Counted from the stretch's first letter, positions 9,136-18,491 are shown. The stretch is 64,000 bases of DNA from ZC4RG25 sp023428365 (GCA_050283925.1 JBNOAI010000007.1:62001-126000), one strand, 5' to 3'. Program-made: numbers and translations. Notes: generated from the letters alone by a model not told the origin.

Positions 9136-9867
9136 ATGTCTTCTGCGACATCTTCTTCAAGCGGCAACTCAACCTCCGACGCGGCGAGCAGCGCTCGCCA
9201 GCTTCTCAGATGCGCCCGGAAAGGCGCGCTGGCGACGATAGATCAAGAATCGGGCCACCCGTACGCATCCCTTGTCACGGTGGCCACCGAACCCGATGGA
9301 ACGCCGATTTTTCTGTTGTCGCAGCTAGCTTTACACACGCGCAACGGTGTCGCAGATGCCCGCGCGAGTGTCTTGATCGACGGCAGTGACGCAGCGGGCA
9401 ACCCGCTGGCTGGTGGCCGTGTGACCTTGATCGGAAGGGTCGGCCCGGCGGTTAGCGAAACTGCCGCTCGCCGCTTTCTTGCCCGGCATCCGTCCGCCCA
9501 GGGCTATGCCGGCTTCGCGGATTTCTCCTATTTTGCGCTGCAGGTTGAGCGCGCTCACTTCATTGGCGGCTTCGGCCGCATCTCGACGCTGGCCGCGTCG
9601 GATGTGCTGATCGATGTTGGCGGAGCCGAAACATTGATCGCGGCTGAGCCCGAACTGCTGGATGTGCTAAATCGGGAGGCGGCGTCTCGGCTTGAACGGT
9701 TAGGTCAGAACCGGTCGGGAGGGCAGCACGGAAAATGGCGCGCGATCGCCCTCGATCCAGCAGGCGTCGATATCGCTCTTCATGATGAGACGATCCGCCG
9801 TGTCGATTTTCCAAGCCAGGCCAACAAGCCGGGTGAGGTTCTGCAGATGATCGCCGAACTGGAGTAG
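9136..9867 (+). CDS. HugZ-like pyridoxamine 5'-phosphate oxidase-fold protein
   Basis: 243 aa. An N-terminal split-barrel domain begins after a serine-rich start of about 20 residues, with CARKGALATID and PYASLVTVATEPDG typical of flavin/heme-binding PNPOx-like proteins. The middle carries FADFSYFALQVERAHFIGGFG, the conserved HugZ-family segment. The C-terminal part (about residues 165-243) fits the DUF2470 domain, ending in RRVDFPSQANKPGEV. Members degrade or bind heme, but substrate cannot be told from sequence. It stands alone between chvI and pckA, an arrangement seen in many rhizobial genomes. Confidence 0.85.
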   Translation: MSSATSSSSGNSTSDAASSARQLLRCARKGALATIDQESGHPYASLVTVATEPDGTPIFLLSQLALHTRNGVADARASVLIDGSDAAGNPLAGGRVTLIGRVGPAVSETAARRFLARHPSAQGYAGFADFSYFALQVERAHFIGGFGRISTLAASDVLIDVGGAETLIAAEPELLDVLNREAASRLERLGQNRSGGQHGKWRAIALDPAGVDIALHDETIRRVDFPSQANKPGEVLQMIAELE

Positions 9868-10068
9868 GCGGCTCATCGGTTAAGCAAAGCAACGCTATCG
9901 GACCTTCTCCGGGGCCAATGTATACACCGGCCCTTCCCCCGCCTCATAAATCATGTCCAATCCGTTTCAGGGATGAAACAGCCGTTCGGCCCCTTGGTGC
10001 GTCGGCATTTTTGCATGCTCCGGACCCCGGAAGAGGATCCGAGACGCATGTGAGGAAGTTATTGAGGG

Positions 10069-11661
10069 ATGACAGTGAAGACAGAGCTTTTCCCGCTGGC
10101 TGATGCGCGGGATGTTCGCCGAAATGGCGGTGTTGTCGATTTGCTGACGGAGGCCGTGAAACGCGGCGAAGGGCGTTTCGCCGCCACGGGTGCGTTCGTT
10201 GTCGAAACAGGCACGCATACGGGCCGCTCGGCTCAGGATAAGTTCCTCGTCCGCGATGACGTAACGGAAAACACCGTCTGGTGGGACAATACAAAATCCA
10301 TGACGCGCGAGCAGTTCGAGCTGTTGCGCGAGGATTTTCTATCCCACGCGCGTGGCCGCGATCTGTTCGTTCAGGAACTGTTCGCGGGTGCTGATCCAGC
10401 ACGGTCGCTGAAGGCGCGGATCGTGTGCGAGTACGCATGGCATGCGCTCTTCATCCGGCATTTGCTGCGGCGACCGGGGCCGGGCGATCTCGACGGATTT
10501 GCACCGGGCTTTACGGTTGTCGACCTGCCGAGCTTCAAGGCCGATCCACAGAGACACGGTTGCCGCAGCGAGACGGTGATCGCGTGCGATTTCTCTCGCG
10601 GGCTGGTCCTGATCGGTGGCACGTCCTACGCCGGCGAGATCAAGAAGTCCGTGTTTTCGTTCCTCAATTTCCAGCTGCCCGCGCGGCAGGTCATGCCGAT
10701 GCACTGTTCCGCGAATGTCGGCGCGAGCGGCGACGCAGCGGTATTCTTCGGACTTTCCGGCACCGGCAAAACGACGCTTTCGGCCGATCCCAAACGCACG
10801 CTGCTGGGCGATGATGAACACGGGTGGTCGGATACGGGTATCTTCAACTTTGAAGGCGGCTGCTACGCCAAGACGATCCGGCTCTCAGCTGAGGCGGAAC
10901 CGGAAATCTGGTCGGCGTCCAACCGGTTCGGGACCGTTCTGGAAAACGTGGTGCTGAAGCCTGATACCGCAGAACCCGACTTCAATGACGCTCGATTGAC
11001 TGAGAATACGCGCGCAGCTTACCCGCTTGATTTCATTGCAAATGCCAGCTCGACCGGACGTGCGGGGCATCCCAAGAACATCGTCATGCTGACGGCCGAC
11101 GCTTTCGGTGTTCTGCCGCCGATCGCACGCCTGACGCCCAGTCAGGCGATGTACCACTTCTTGTCAGGTTATACCGCGAAGGTGGCTGGCACCGAGAAAG
11201 GGATGGGGGCTGAGCCGCAGGCGACGTTCTCGACCTGTTTTGGTGCTCCGTTCATGCCGCGCCATCCGAGTGTCTACGGCAACCTGTTGCGCAACCTCAT
11301 CTCGCAGCATGATGTCGATTGCTGGCTGGTGAATACCGGCTGGACCGGTGGCAAGTATGGCGTCGGCAGCCGTATGCCGATCAAAGCGACGCGGGCGCTG
11401 CTCGACGCAGCTTTGTCCGGAACCTTGAAGGATCAGCCGATGCGCGTCGATCCGACATTCGGTTTCCAGGTACCGATGTCTTTGCCGGGTGTTGAAGCCG
11501 CGATCCTCAATCCGCGTGAGACATGGAGCGATCCGGCGGCTTACGATGCGCAGGCGCGCGCGCTCGTCGAGATGTTCAACAAGAATTTCGACAAGTTCGA
11601 AGCCCACGTCGACGCCGACGTCAAGGCCGCGGCGCCCGTGCTGCGTGAGGCGGCCGAGTAG
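10069..11661 (+). CDS. pckA: Phosphoenolpyruvate carboxykinase (ATP)
   Basis: 530 aa, the usual length. It converts oxaloacetate and ATP to phosphoenolpyruvate, the entry to gluconeogenesis from organic acids. Signatures: GTHTGRSAQDKF (substrate loop), the kinase-1a P-loop GLSGTGKTTLSADP, the metal-binding GDDEHGW and NFEGGCYAK, and NTGWTGGKYGVGSRM. The ATG at 10069 is preceded by TGAGGA 12 nt upstream and by GAGGG abutting the start codon. pckA next to chvI/chvG is a conserved rhizobial neighbourhood. The 201-bp region upstream presumably carries its promoter, but I could not identify boxes with confidence. Confidence 0.97.
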   Translation: MTVKTELFPLADARDVRRNGGVVDLLTEAVKRGEGRFAATGAFVVETGTHTGRSAQDKFLVRDDVTENTVWWDNTKSMTREQFELLREDFLSHARGRDLFVQELFAGADPARSLKARIVCEYAWHALFIRHLLRRPGPGDLDGFAPGFTVVDLPSFKADPQRHGCRSETVIACDFSRGLVLIGGTSYAGEIKKSVFSFLNFQLPARQVMPMHCSANVGASGDAAVFFGLSGTGKTTLSADPKRTLLGDDEHGWSDTGIFNFEGGCYAKTIRLSAEAEPEIWSASNRFGTVLENVVLKPDTAEPDFNDARLTENTRAAYPLDFIANASSTGRAGHPKNIVMLTADAFGVLPPIARLTPSQAMYHFLSGYTAKVAGTEKGMGAEPQATFSTCFGAPFMPRHPSVYGNLLRNLISQHDVDCWLVNTGWTGGKYGVGSRMPIKATRALLDAALSGTLKDQPMRVDPTFGFQVPMSLPGVEAAILNPRETWSDPAAYDAQARALVEMFNKNFDKFEAHVDADVKAAAPVLREAAE

Positions 11662-11688
11662 CGGCAGCTTCACGCTACCCTCAGCGCT

Positions 11689-12891
11689 TTAGGTTTCGGT
11701 GGTCCGGCGCGTTCGTGTCGCCGGACGGGATCGTGAGCGGCTCGGTTTGATGCGATCGAGGCCGACCGCCAGTTGCTCGAATGTGGAGCGATCACCCGGT
11801 TCGAGGGTGGAGACGTACGGTTTCCATAAGTCTCGCCACGCTCGCCGCCTTTGCGGGGCATCGATCAACACAGGAGGAGCCGGTCGCAGCGGCTGGCTGC
11901 CAAACCAGGCATATGCTGCTCGCCAAACATGAGGGCTGGCGCGCCGGTTTCGCGGCGCCCGGAGTTGCACGATCGTCGGCAGCTTCGTGTCCTGGGGGTG
12001 CGGGCCGATTTCAACGTCGGCCACCGGGGCGCCGTTCTCGCGCACGCTGAATACGTAACAGACGCCGGCCTCTAGCTTTTCCGAGAAGGCGTCGAGGCAG
12101 TTATCCATTTCCGCGCTCTCGGCAACGAAATCGTCGACGGTACGCAGCTCGACGAACTCATAACCCTGCGATGTGCCGCCCACCAGCCAGGGTTCGCGGT
12201 CGAGCGAGCTGAGGCTGAGCGACAGGCGGAGGCGCTTGCGCCAGATCGTCAGCTCATCGAAGGCCCGGTTCGGGCTCATTGAAGGATGCCAGCCGCGCCT
12301 CAACAGCCGTCCGCCGAGGGTTTCGGGATGCCCGGAGTACCAGGCCCAGGCCGCGAGGTAGGGCAGGGCAGGGTCGGCGACGATCGAGTTGTGAAGGCGA
12401 TCGTGCTTGGCGACCCACAGTGCGAAGTCACTGTGACAGCTACGATAGGCGTGGAGGACGCGCTCAAGCCATTTGCCGGCGTTCGTCGGCGCTTCCGGCA
12501 GGAGGTTGACGATGCGTGTCGCGAAGGAGGGATCTTCGGGAAGTTCAGCAAGGCGCTGGGTGAAGGCTTGCGGCGGCAGTTTGCGTGTCCACCAGGGCAG
12601 GCCGAGGGCGTCGGCGGCTTCGCGCAACGGAGAGCCGGTAACGACATGCGCTGCGGCGGCGCGGCGCGCTTCAACGGTGCCGTATCCTGTTGCCAGAGCA
12701 AACAAAAGCCCGGGAAAGCTGTCGGCGAGATCCTCGAAGCACGAGGCGCGCTTGGCGATACTGGCGACGTGACGGCGGAACGGCGAATGGAAACATTGAA
12801 CGCGTTGGCTGCGTCGGTCCTCGACCGTAGGCTCGACGATGGCCATGCCGTGCAGTGGCTGCCGGCCTAGTGTGGAACGCTTGCGATACAT
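11689..12891 (-). CDS. Conserved hypothetical protein, PcfJ-like
   Basis: 400 aa. The ATG at 12891 follows a GGGAGGT ribosome site. The segment FVAESAEMDNCLDAF then CYVFSVRENGAPVADVEI (about residues 250-290) resembles the core of PcfJ-like proteins found on conjugative plasmids and in some phages, where a conserved MxNC motif precedes a beta hairpin with GxPxxxxEI. The N-terminal half is helical with many tryptophans (RAWHPSM, WAWYSGHP) and no recognised domain. The C-terminus is strongly basic (RIKPSRSRSRPATRTRR), suggesting nucleic-acid contact. Flanked by core genes, convergent with pckA, with no mobile genes beside it. The PcfJ link is tentative. Confidence 0.6.
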   Translation of the reverse strand: MYRKRSTLGRQPLHGMAIVEPTVEDRRSQRVQCFHSPFRRHVASIAKRASCFEDLADSFPGLLFALATGYGTVEARRAAAAHVVTGSPLREAADALGLPWWTRKLPPQAFTQRLAELPEDPSFATRIVNLLPEAPTNAGKWLERVLHAYRSCHSDFALWVAKHDRLHNSIVADPALPYLAAWAWYSGHPETLGGRLLRRGWHPSMSPNRAFDELTIWRKRLRLSLSLSSLDREPWLVGGTSQGYEFVELRTVDDFVAESAEMDNCLDAFSEKLEAGVCYVFSVRENGAPVADVEIGPHPQDTKLPTIVQLRAPRNRRASPHVWRAAYAWFGSQPLRPAPPVLIDAPQRRRAWRDLWKPYVSTLEPGDRSTFEQLAVGLDRIKPSRSRSRPATRTRRTTET

Positions 12892-13045
12892 GGACCCCTA
12901 CCTCCCGCAAGCACTTACTAACCGGCCAAAATGGCGGAAAGGCGGGAGAAAACGTGCTGCTGCTGGCAGCTTTGCGACTCTACGATGACGGGTTGCGGCA
13001 AATGCTGGGCAGGCGCCCGGTGCCGGTTTCAAAAACTCTCAATGG

Positions 13046-13594
13046 TTACTGCAGCGCCGCAAGGGCCTGAGTGAACCCTGCGAGCGAGATAGGAATGCCA
13101 ATGCCCGCCTCCTCTGTTTGAAAAATAATAAAAATTGCTGTCTTGCCGGTCTTGAGGAGCTCGATCAGTTTCTCCTCGGCGACGACCTGTGCATAGCAGG
13201 CGAAAGCATGGCAACGCAGGAACGGCGCGTGGCCGACATCCTTATCGTCGATTTTCAAGCCAAGTCCCGGTGGCAGCAGAACGCCAACCGGTGCGAACAC
13301 GCGCAGCACCTGTGTACCGTTCGAAAATTTCTGGAAGTAGACAGTGAGGCCGACGTTGTTGCGATCCTCTGCTGTGACGCTCTGGACCAGGGCGCAGGTC
13401 TCGGATTTTGCGCCGGGTGGCGGCGGTTTGCACACGACCTGCCAGTCGCCGTGTTGAGCTTTGACGGTTCCGTCGGGTGTTGGCTGCGCGAACGCCGGGG
13501 TCGAAGCTGTGACGGCACCCAGCAGGCCTGTCACCATGAGCCCGACGATGACGCTCGCAAAAAAGCGGATGCGAATCGCGACTTCCAATTTCAC
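13046..13594 (-). CDS. Invasion-associated locus B (IalB) family exported protein
   Basis: 182 aa from a GTG at 13594, chosen because AGGGAGG lies 7 nt upstream and it places the signal peptide at the N-terminus. The signal peptide has a basic start, the hydrophobic core FFASVIVGLMVTGLLGAV and the cleavage motif AFA before QPTPDG. The mature part has the IalB pattern: HGDWQVVCKPP, ETCALVQSV, LRVFAPVGVLLPPGLGLKID, FLRCHAFACYAQVV and a run of conserved cysteines likely forming disulfides. Periplasmic; function of the family in non-pathogens is unknown. It is divergent from the cytochrome oxidase cluster across a 304-bp gap in which I see no further gene. Confidence 0.82.
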   Translation of the reverse strand: MKLEVAIRIRFFASVIVGLMVTGLLGAVTASTPAFAQPTPDGTVKAQHGDWQVVCKPPPPGAKSETCALVQSVTAEDRNNVGLTVYFQKFSNGTQVLRVFAPVGVLLPPGLGLKIDDKDVGHAPFLRCHAFACYAQVVAEEKLIELLKTGKTAIFIIFQTEEAGIGIPISLAGFTQALAALQ

Positions 13595-13898
13595 TCGCAC
13601 CCCTCCCTTGCCATCGCGAATCTGCGGCTGGCCCAATTGCTGTGCATCGACACGGACAATCCGGCCCCTCTCGCCGAGGATTGAGGCCGAAGTGGGACCG
13701 CTCATGCCACGCCGAACTGCCCGCTCCACGGTGGCTAACCCCTCCGTTCTCCACTCTCACGCGTGGAAATGCCGCATAACGGGCGCTTGAGACAATAGCG
13801 ACCCTTGTGTTCTGTCACGACCTCGCTAGGTTTGCGGCCACAATCAGGCCGAGTAGGGATTCCGCGCACGGCGGCAGCGGGGGGTGGGAGCCATAATA

Positions 13899-14882
13899 AT
13901 GGGCAACAGGAGCCGGGGTTTGAGAGCGCTTATTGCGATGTTCGTCATCGCCTTTCTCGCAATTCCTTCAGCCGTCTTGGCTGGAACGGGGCAGCCTTCG
14001 CCAGGGCAGTTGGGGATGCAGGGCGCGGTGACTGAGGTCGCCGAAAGTATCCATCACTTCCATGACCTCGTGAACGTCATCATCATTGCGATCGCGGTCT
14101 TCGTCGGTCTGCTGATGCTGTACGTCGTGTACCGGTTCAGCGAGAAATCGAATCCGACCCCGTCGCGCACCACGCATCACACGATGCTGGAAGTCGCCTG
14201 GACCGTGATTCCGATCATCATTCTCGTCGTCATCGCGATCCCGTCGTTCAAGCTGCTCTATCTGCAGTACAGCTACCCCAAGCCGGACGTGACCATTAAG
14301 GCGGTCGGCAACACGTGGTTCTGGGAACATGAGTACCCCGACCTGGAAGGCGTTCGGGTGACCTCCAACGTCGTGCGCGACGAAGATGTGCTGCGCGCTC
14401 ACCTGGGCAAGGAAGAATACGACAAGCGGTACGGCGAGCTCACGGGTACTGAGTTGACGAAGCGCCTCTACGTCGACTCAGCGCCGCTGTGGGAAAAATC
14501 CGGACAGCCGCGGCTACTGTCGGTCGACAATGAGATCGCCGTGCCGGTGAACAAGGTTGTCCACGTCCTCGTGACCGCGAATGACGTGATCCACAACTGG
14601 ACCATCCCGTCCTTCGGTTCGAAGGTCGACGCGGTTCCAGGGCGTGTCACTGCGACATGGTTCAGGGCGACCCAAACGGGCGTATACTACGGACAGTGCT
14701 CGGAGCTGTGCGGCAAGGATCACGCGTTCATGCCGATCGCGGTTCGTGTTGTCAGCGAGCAGGCATTCAATGAGTGGGTCGCTGCGGCGAAGGCGCGTGA
14801 CTGGGATCGCGCCCGCAACATTCTGCGGGCCGCGACGGAGACACCTGCGAAGGTCGCTGAAGTCGGTTCCGAACGGAGATAG
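13899..14882 (+). CDS. ctaC: Cytochrome c oxidase subunit II
   Basis: About 327 aa. An N-terminal signal peptide (LIAMFVIAFLAIPSAVLA) is followed by two membrane helices and a periplasmic cupredoxin domain. The CuA ligands are all present in GQCSELCGKDHAFMPI (two Cys, His, Met) and upstream in DVIHNWTIPSFG. The C-terminal 40 residues extend past the usual end (RDWDRARNILRAATETP). I choose the ATG at 13899 with GGGAG upstream over a GTG at 13884. First gene of the aa3 oxidase cluster; it receives electrons from cytochrome c. Confidence 0.96.
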   Translation: MGNRSRGLRALIAMFVIAFLAIPSAVLAGTGQPSPGQLGMQGAVTEVAESIHHFHDLVNVIIIAIAVFVGLLMLYVVYRFSEKSNPTPSRTTHHTMLEVAWTVIPIIILVVIAIPSFKLLYLQYSYPKPDVTIKAVGNTWFWEHEYPDLEGVRVTSNVVRDEDVLRAHLGKEEYDKRYGELTGTELTKRLYVDSAPLWEKSGQPRLLSVDNEIAVPVNKVVHVLVTANDVIHNWTIPSFGSKVDAVPGRVTATWFRATQTGVYYGQCSELCGKDHAFMPIAVRVVSEQAFNEWVAAAKARDWDRARNILRAATETPAKVAEVGSERR

Positions 14883-14942
14883 CCTTGCGACGGTGCGACC
14901 GCACGCAAGTATCAGGATAGCGGGGGAAGAAGGTGACTGCAC

Positions 14943-16562
14943 ATGGGTAGCACGGCTGACGCAGCGCACGCTCACGACGATCATACGCCGACAGGGCTGA
15001 AGCGCTGGCTGTTCTCGACGAACCACAAGGACATCGGCACGATGTACCTCATCTTCGCCATGATGGCGGGTGTGGTCGGTGGTGCGTTGTCGGTCGCCAT
15101 GCGCATGGAACTGCAGGAGCCTGGTCTGCAGTACTTCTCCAACCCGCATATGTTCAACGTGTTCGTCACGGGACACGGCCTCATCATGGTGTTCTTCATG
15201 GTGATGCCGGCGATGATCGGCGGCTACGGCAACTGGTTCGTGCCGCTGATGATCGGTGCGCCGGACATGGCGTTCCCGCGTATGAACAACATTTCGTTCT
15301 GGCTGCTGCCCGTCGCGTTCATCCTGCTCATCATCTCGATGTTCGTTGAAGGACCGCCGGGCTCGCCTGGTGCCGGTACTGGCTGGACCGTCTATGCGCC
15401 GCTTTCGACGACCGGCCATCCCGGACCGTCCGTCGACTTCGGCATCCTGGCTCTGCACATTGCCGGCGCCTCGTCGATCCTCGGCGCTATCAACTTCATC
15501 ACCACCATCTTCAACATGCGCGCGCCGGGCATGACCCTGCATAAGATGCCGCTGTTCGCGTGGGCGGTGCTGATTACGGCGTTCCTGCTGCTGCTGTCGC
15601 TGCCGGTTCTGGCTGGCGCCATCACCATGCTGCTGACGGACCGGAACTTTGGGACGACGTTCTTCACCCCATCAGGCGGTGGCGATCCGGTCCTGTACCA
15701 GCATTTGTTCTGGTTCTTCGGACACCCCGAGGTCTACATCCTCATCCTGCCGGGCTTCGGCATGATCAGCCACATCATCTCGACCTTCTCGCGCAAGCCG
15801 GTGTTCGGGTACCTGGGCATGGCCTACGCCATGGTCGCGATCGGTTTGGTCGGCTTCGTCGTGTGGGCGCACCACATGTACACGTCCGGCATGAGCGTCG
15901 ACGCGCAGGCTTACTTCGTGTTCGCGACCATGGTGATCGCGGTGCCGACGGGCGTGAAGGTGTTCTCCTGGATCGCCACAATGTGGGGCGGTTCGATCTC
16001 CTTCCGCACGCCGATGCTGTGGGCGCTTGGCTTCATCTTCCTGTTCACGGTCGGTGGCGTGACGGGCGTGATGCTGGCAAACGCCGGTGTCGACCGGGCG
16101 CTGCATGACACCTACTATGTCGTGGCGCACTTCCACTACGTGCTGTCGCTGGGTGCTGTGTTCGCAATCTTCGCGGGCTGGTATTACTGGTTCCCGAAGA
16201 TGAGCGGCTACATGTACTCCGAGTTCTGGGGCAAGCTGCACTTCTGGCTGACCTTCATCGGCGCCAACATCCTGTTCTTCCCGCAGCACTTCCTCGGCCT
16301 CGCCGGCATGCCGCGCCGCTACGCCGACTATCCGGATGCGTTCGCCTACTGGAACTACGTGTCGTCGGTCGGTTCTTACATCACGGCTCTCGGTACGGTG
16401 GTGTTCTTCATCGGCGTCGCTGTGGCGTTCGCTCGCAAGCAGCGTGCAGTCGACAACCCTTGGGGCGCCGGGGCCACGACACTGGAGTGGACGCTTTCCT
16501 CGCCGCCTCCGTTCCACTGTTTCGAGACGCTGCCGCGGATCAAGCCCGGCGATCATCACTGA
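14943..16562 (+). CDS. ctaD: Cytochrome c oxidase subunit I
   Basis: 539 aa with about 12 membrane helices. It holds heme a and the heme a3-CuB centre. Ligand motifs present: the low-spin heme histidine in GHGLIMVFFMVMPA, the CuB histidine with its cross-linked tyrosine in HPEVYILILPGFG, the CuB pair in WAHHMYTSG, and the heme histidines in VAHFHYVLSLGA. The D-channel segment NWFVPLMIGAPDMAFPRMNN is intact, as expected of an A-type proton-pumping oxidase. It begins 60 bp after ctaC. A strong hairpin separates it from ctaB. Confidence 0.98.
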   Translation: MGSTADAAHAHDDHTPTGLKRWLFSTNHKDIGTMYLIFAMMAGVVGGALSVAMRMELQEPGLQYFSNPHMFNVFVTGHGLIMVFFMVMPAMIGGYGNWFVPLMIGAPDMAFPRMNNISFWLLPVAFILLIISMFVEGPPGSPGAGTGWTVYAPLSTTGHPGPSVDFGILALHIAGASSILGAINFITTIFNMRAPGMTLHKMPLFAWAVLITAFLLLLSLPVLAGAITMLLTDRNFGTTFFTPSGGGDPVLYQHLFWFFGHPEVYILILPGFGMISHIISTFSRKPVFGYLGMAYAMVAIGLVGFVVWAHHMYTSGMSVDAQAYFVFATMVIAVPTGVKVFSWIATMWGGSISFRTPMLWALGFIFLFTVGGVTGVMLANAGVDRALHDTYYVVAHFHYVLSLGAVFAIFAGWYYWFPKMSGYMYSEFWGKLHFWLTFIGANILFFPQHFLGLAGMPRRYADYPDAFAYWNYVSSVGSYITALGTVVFFIGVAVAFARKQRAVDNPWGAGATTLEWTLSSPPPFHCFETLPRIKPGDHH

Positions 16563-16580
16563 TCGCCGGTAGCGGAAGGA

Positions 16581-16620
16581 CTTGCGCGGCGGATCGGCGT
16601 ATCCGCCGCCTTTGCGCAAG
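16581..16620 (+). other. Strong hairpin between ctaD and ctaB
   Basis: A perfect 9-bp stem GCGGCGGAT (16586-16594) / ATCCGCCGC (16601-16609) with a 6-nt loop is framed by the outer arms CTTGC (16581-16585) and GCAAG (16616-16620). There is no T-run after it, so it looks like an attenuator or RNA-processing/stability stem rather than a simple terminator. It could set the ratio of structural subunit mRNA to assembly-gene mRNA. Confidence 0.6.
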
Positions 16621-16657
16621 GTGACGGTTTAGAGTTCAGTCAGCAGGCATTGGACTG

Positions 16658-17590
16658 ATGGCAGACAAGAGCATTGAGGTCGAGACTGAGATCCTGACTA
16701 CCCCTGCGGGCGGTCAGGTCAGCGATTTCTTCGCGCTGATGAAGCCGCGGGTGATGTCGCTTGTCGTCTTCACCGGGCTTGTCGGCATGATGGCGGCTCC
16801 TGGTGGTCTGCATCCGGTGCTGGCTGGAATTGCGTTGCTCTGTATTGCCGTCGGCGCGGGCGCCTCCGGCGCGCTCAACATGTGGTACGACGCAGATATC
16901 GATGCGCACATGGCGCGCACGGCTGCGAGGCCGATCCCGCGCGGCCAGATCACGCGCGATGAAGCTCTGACGTTTGGCGTCGTACTGTCGGTTTTCTCCG
17001 TCCTGACGCTTGGCCTGCTGGTCAATTGGGTGTCGGGAGTTCTACTCGCGATCACGATCGCATTTTATGTTTTCGTCTACACGATGTGGTTGAAGCGGCG
17101 CACGCCCCAGAACATCGTTATTGGCGGCGCCGCGGGCGCATTCCCGCCGATGATTGGCTGGGCCGCCGTTACGGGCACGGTCAGCCTGGAAAGCATCGTC
17201 CTGTTTCTGATCATTTTCCTCTGGACGCCACCGCATTTCTGGGCGCTCGCGCTTTATCGCTCTCGCGATTACGAACGCGTCGGTGTGCCGATGCTTCCGG
17301 TTGCTGCGGGTGCGCAGGAAACGCGACGCCAGATCTTGCTCTACAGTGTGCTGCTGGTGTCGTTCGCCGTCGTCCCAGCTTTTATCGGCTTGGGTGGCCT
17401 CACTTATTTGGTGGCATCGTTGGCCCTGGGCGCGGTGTTCATGTACTACGCGCTCAAGGTTTATCGCGTGGTCGATGGACGCGAAGCAGATCGCGCCGCC
17501 AAGGAACTTTTTGCGTACTCGATCCTGTACCTGTTCCTGCTGTTTGCGGTGCTTCTCGCTGAGCACATCGTAACGCGGGTGTTGGCTTGA
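16658..17590 (+). CDS. ctaB: Protoheme IX farnesyltransferase (heme O synthase)
   Basis: 310 aa UbiA-family polyprenyltransferase with about nine membrane helices. It adds the farnesyl tail to heme b, making heme o, the first step to heme a for the oxidase. Key motifs: the first aspartate-rich site NMWYDADIDAHMARTAARPIP and the second loop with YRSRDYERVGVPMLPV. An N-terminal cytoplasmic stretch of 20 residues precedes VSDFFALMKPRVMSLV. It stops just before the small CoxF-like gene, so the two are probably co-translated. Confidence 0.97.
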   Translation: MADKSIEVETEILTTPAGGQVSDFFALMKPRVMSLVVFTGLVGMMAAPGGLHPVLAGIALLCIAVGAGASGALNMWYDADIDAHMARTAARPIPRGQITRDEALTFGVVLSVFSVLTLGLLVNWVSGVLLAITIAFYVFVYTMWLKRRTPQNIVIGGAAGAFPPMIGWAAVTGTVSLESIVLFLIIFLWTPPHFWALALYRSRDYERVGVPMLPVAAGAQETRRQILLYSVLLVSFAVVPAFIGLGGLTYLVASLALGAVFMYYALKVYRVVDGREADRAAKELFAYSILYLFLLFAVLLAEHIVTRVLA

Positions 17591-17607
17591 CCGGGAGAGG
17601 CGAGGTT

Positions 17608-17769
17608 TTGGCAACAGATGAACCAGGCGATTGGAACGATGCGGAGCGCAAGCGTCGACAGCGCTATCGCTCCATTGCCATTGCGCTGGCGCTCGTGGCC
17701 TTGGTCGTACTCTTCTATGTCGCAACCATCGTGCGTCTCGGCGGTAACGTTTTTAACCGCCCGATTTGA
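17608..17769 (+). CDS. CoxF-like small single-pass membrane protein
   Basis: 53 aa if it begins at the TTG at 17608 (GGCGAGG just upstream), or 60 aa from a TTG at 17587 that overlaps the ctaB stop. A charged N-terminus (DEPGDWNDAERKRRQRYRS) leads to one helix (IAIALALVALVVLFYVATIV) and a short tail GGNVFNRPI. Small proteins with this charged-helix-short-tail plan sit between ctaB and ctaG in many rhizobial oxidase operons and are called CoxF or CtaF; their role is unknown. Identity rests on position and topology. Confidence 0.75.
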   Translation: MATDEPGDWNDAERKRRQRYRSIAIALALVALVVLFYVATIVRLGGNVFNRPI

Positions 17770-17799
17770 TGTCGGGGACCTGAAAGGTTGGCGTCCAGC

Positions 17800-18426
17800 A
17801 TGAGCCCAGGAACGACAAATCCGGATCTCGCCGCGCGGCACCGCCGTGTCGGGCTGTGGTGCGCGGCCGTTGCCGTTGGAATGGTCGGGCTCGCCTATGC
17901 TTCCGTGCCGCTCTACACATTGTTCTGCCAGGTGACAGGCTACGGAGGGACGACTCAGCGGGCCGCAGCGCCGTCCGAAACGGTTCTCGATCGTGACATG
18001 ACGATCCGGTTCGATGCCAACGTTGCTCCCGGGTTGGGCTGGAAATTCGAGCCCGTTCAGCACACGGTCGATGTCAAAATCGGTGAGAACACGCTGATCT
18101 TCTATCGCGCGGAGAACACGTCTGGCCGCCCGATTACCGGCACGGCGACGTTCAACGTGACGCCTGAAATCGCCGGCAGTTATTTCAACAAGCTCGAGTG
18201 CTTCTGCTTCCAGGAGCAACGGCTTGAGCCGGGGCAGGCCATCGATATGCCGGTCAGCTTCTTCGTCGATCCAGCGATCGTGAAAGACAGCAGCGGCGCC
18301 GGCAATCTGACCCAGATCACGCTATCCTATACATTTCATCAGGTGGAGCCGCAGAAGTCGGCCGCCGCCCGGCCGGCTGCGGTGCCTGCTGCTCGCGAAA
18401 CCTCTGCAGGGGGCAATGGATCGTGA
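17800..18426 (+). CDS. ctaG: Cytochrome c oxidase assembly protein CtaG/Cox11
   Basis: 208 aa from the ATG at 17800; a TTG at 17788 is an alternative. It delivers copper to the CuB site of subunit I. One N-terminal membrane helix (LWCAAVAVGMVGLAYASVPL) ends in the family motif YTLFCQVTGYGGT. The copper-binding pair is in KLECFCFQEQ. The C-terminus has an alanine/proline-rich extension (AAARPAAVPAARETS) not needed for copper transfer. Located between the CoxF-like gene and ctaE in the oxidase cluster. Confidence 0.96.
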   Translation: MSPGTTNPDLAARHRRVGLWCAAVAVGMVGLAYASVPLYTLFCQVTGYGGTTQRAAAPSETVLDRDMTIRFDANVAPGLGWKFEPVQHTVDVKIGENTLIFYRAENTSGRPITGTATFNVTPEIAGSYFNKLECFCFQEQRLEPGQAIDMPVSFFVDPAIVKDSSGAGNLTQITLSYTFHQVEPQKSAAARPAAVPAARETSAGGNGS

Positions 18427-18491
18427 GGTGGGATTTCGTGAAAATGCAGAAAATTCATTCGTTGACGATGCTACGGGGACGGAGCTGAAAC

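Noticed and set aside
11650..11690. Terminator after pckA (GTAGCG/CGCTAC stem)
   Set aside because: The 6-bp stem is followed by CCTCAGCG, not a T-run.
15672..16619. 315-codon open frame antisense to ctaD
   Set aside because: It mirrors the highly biased codons of ctaD and encodes a His/Arg/Asp-rich sequence with no family features.
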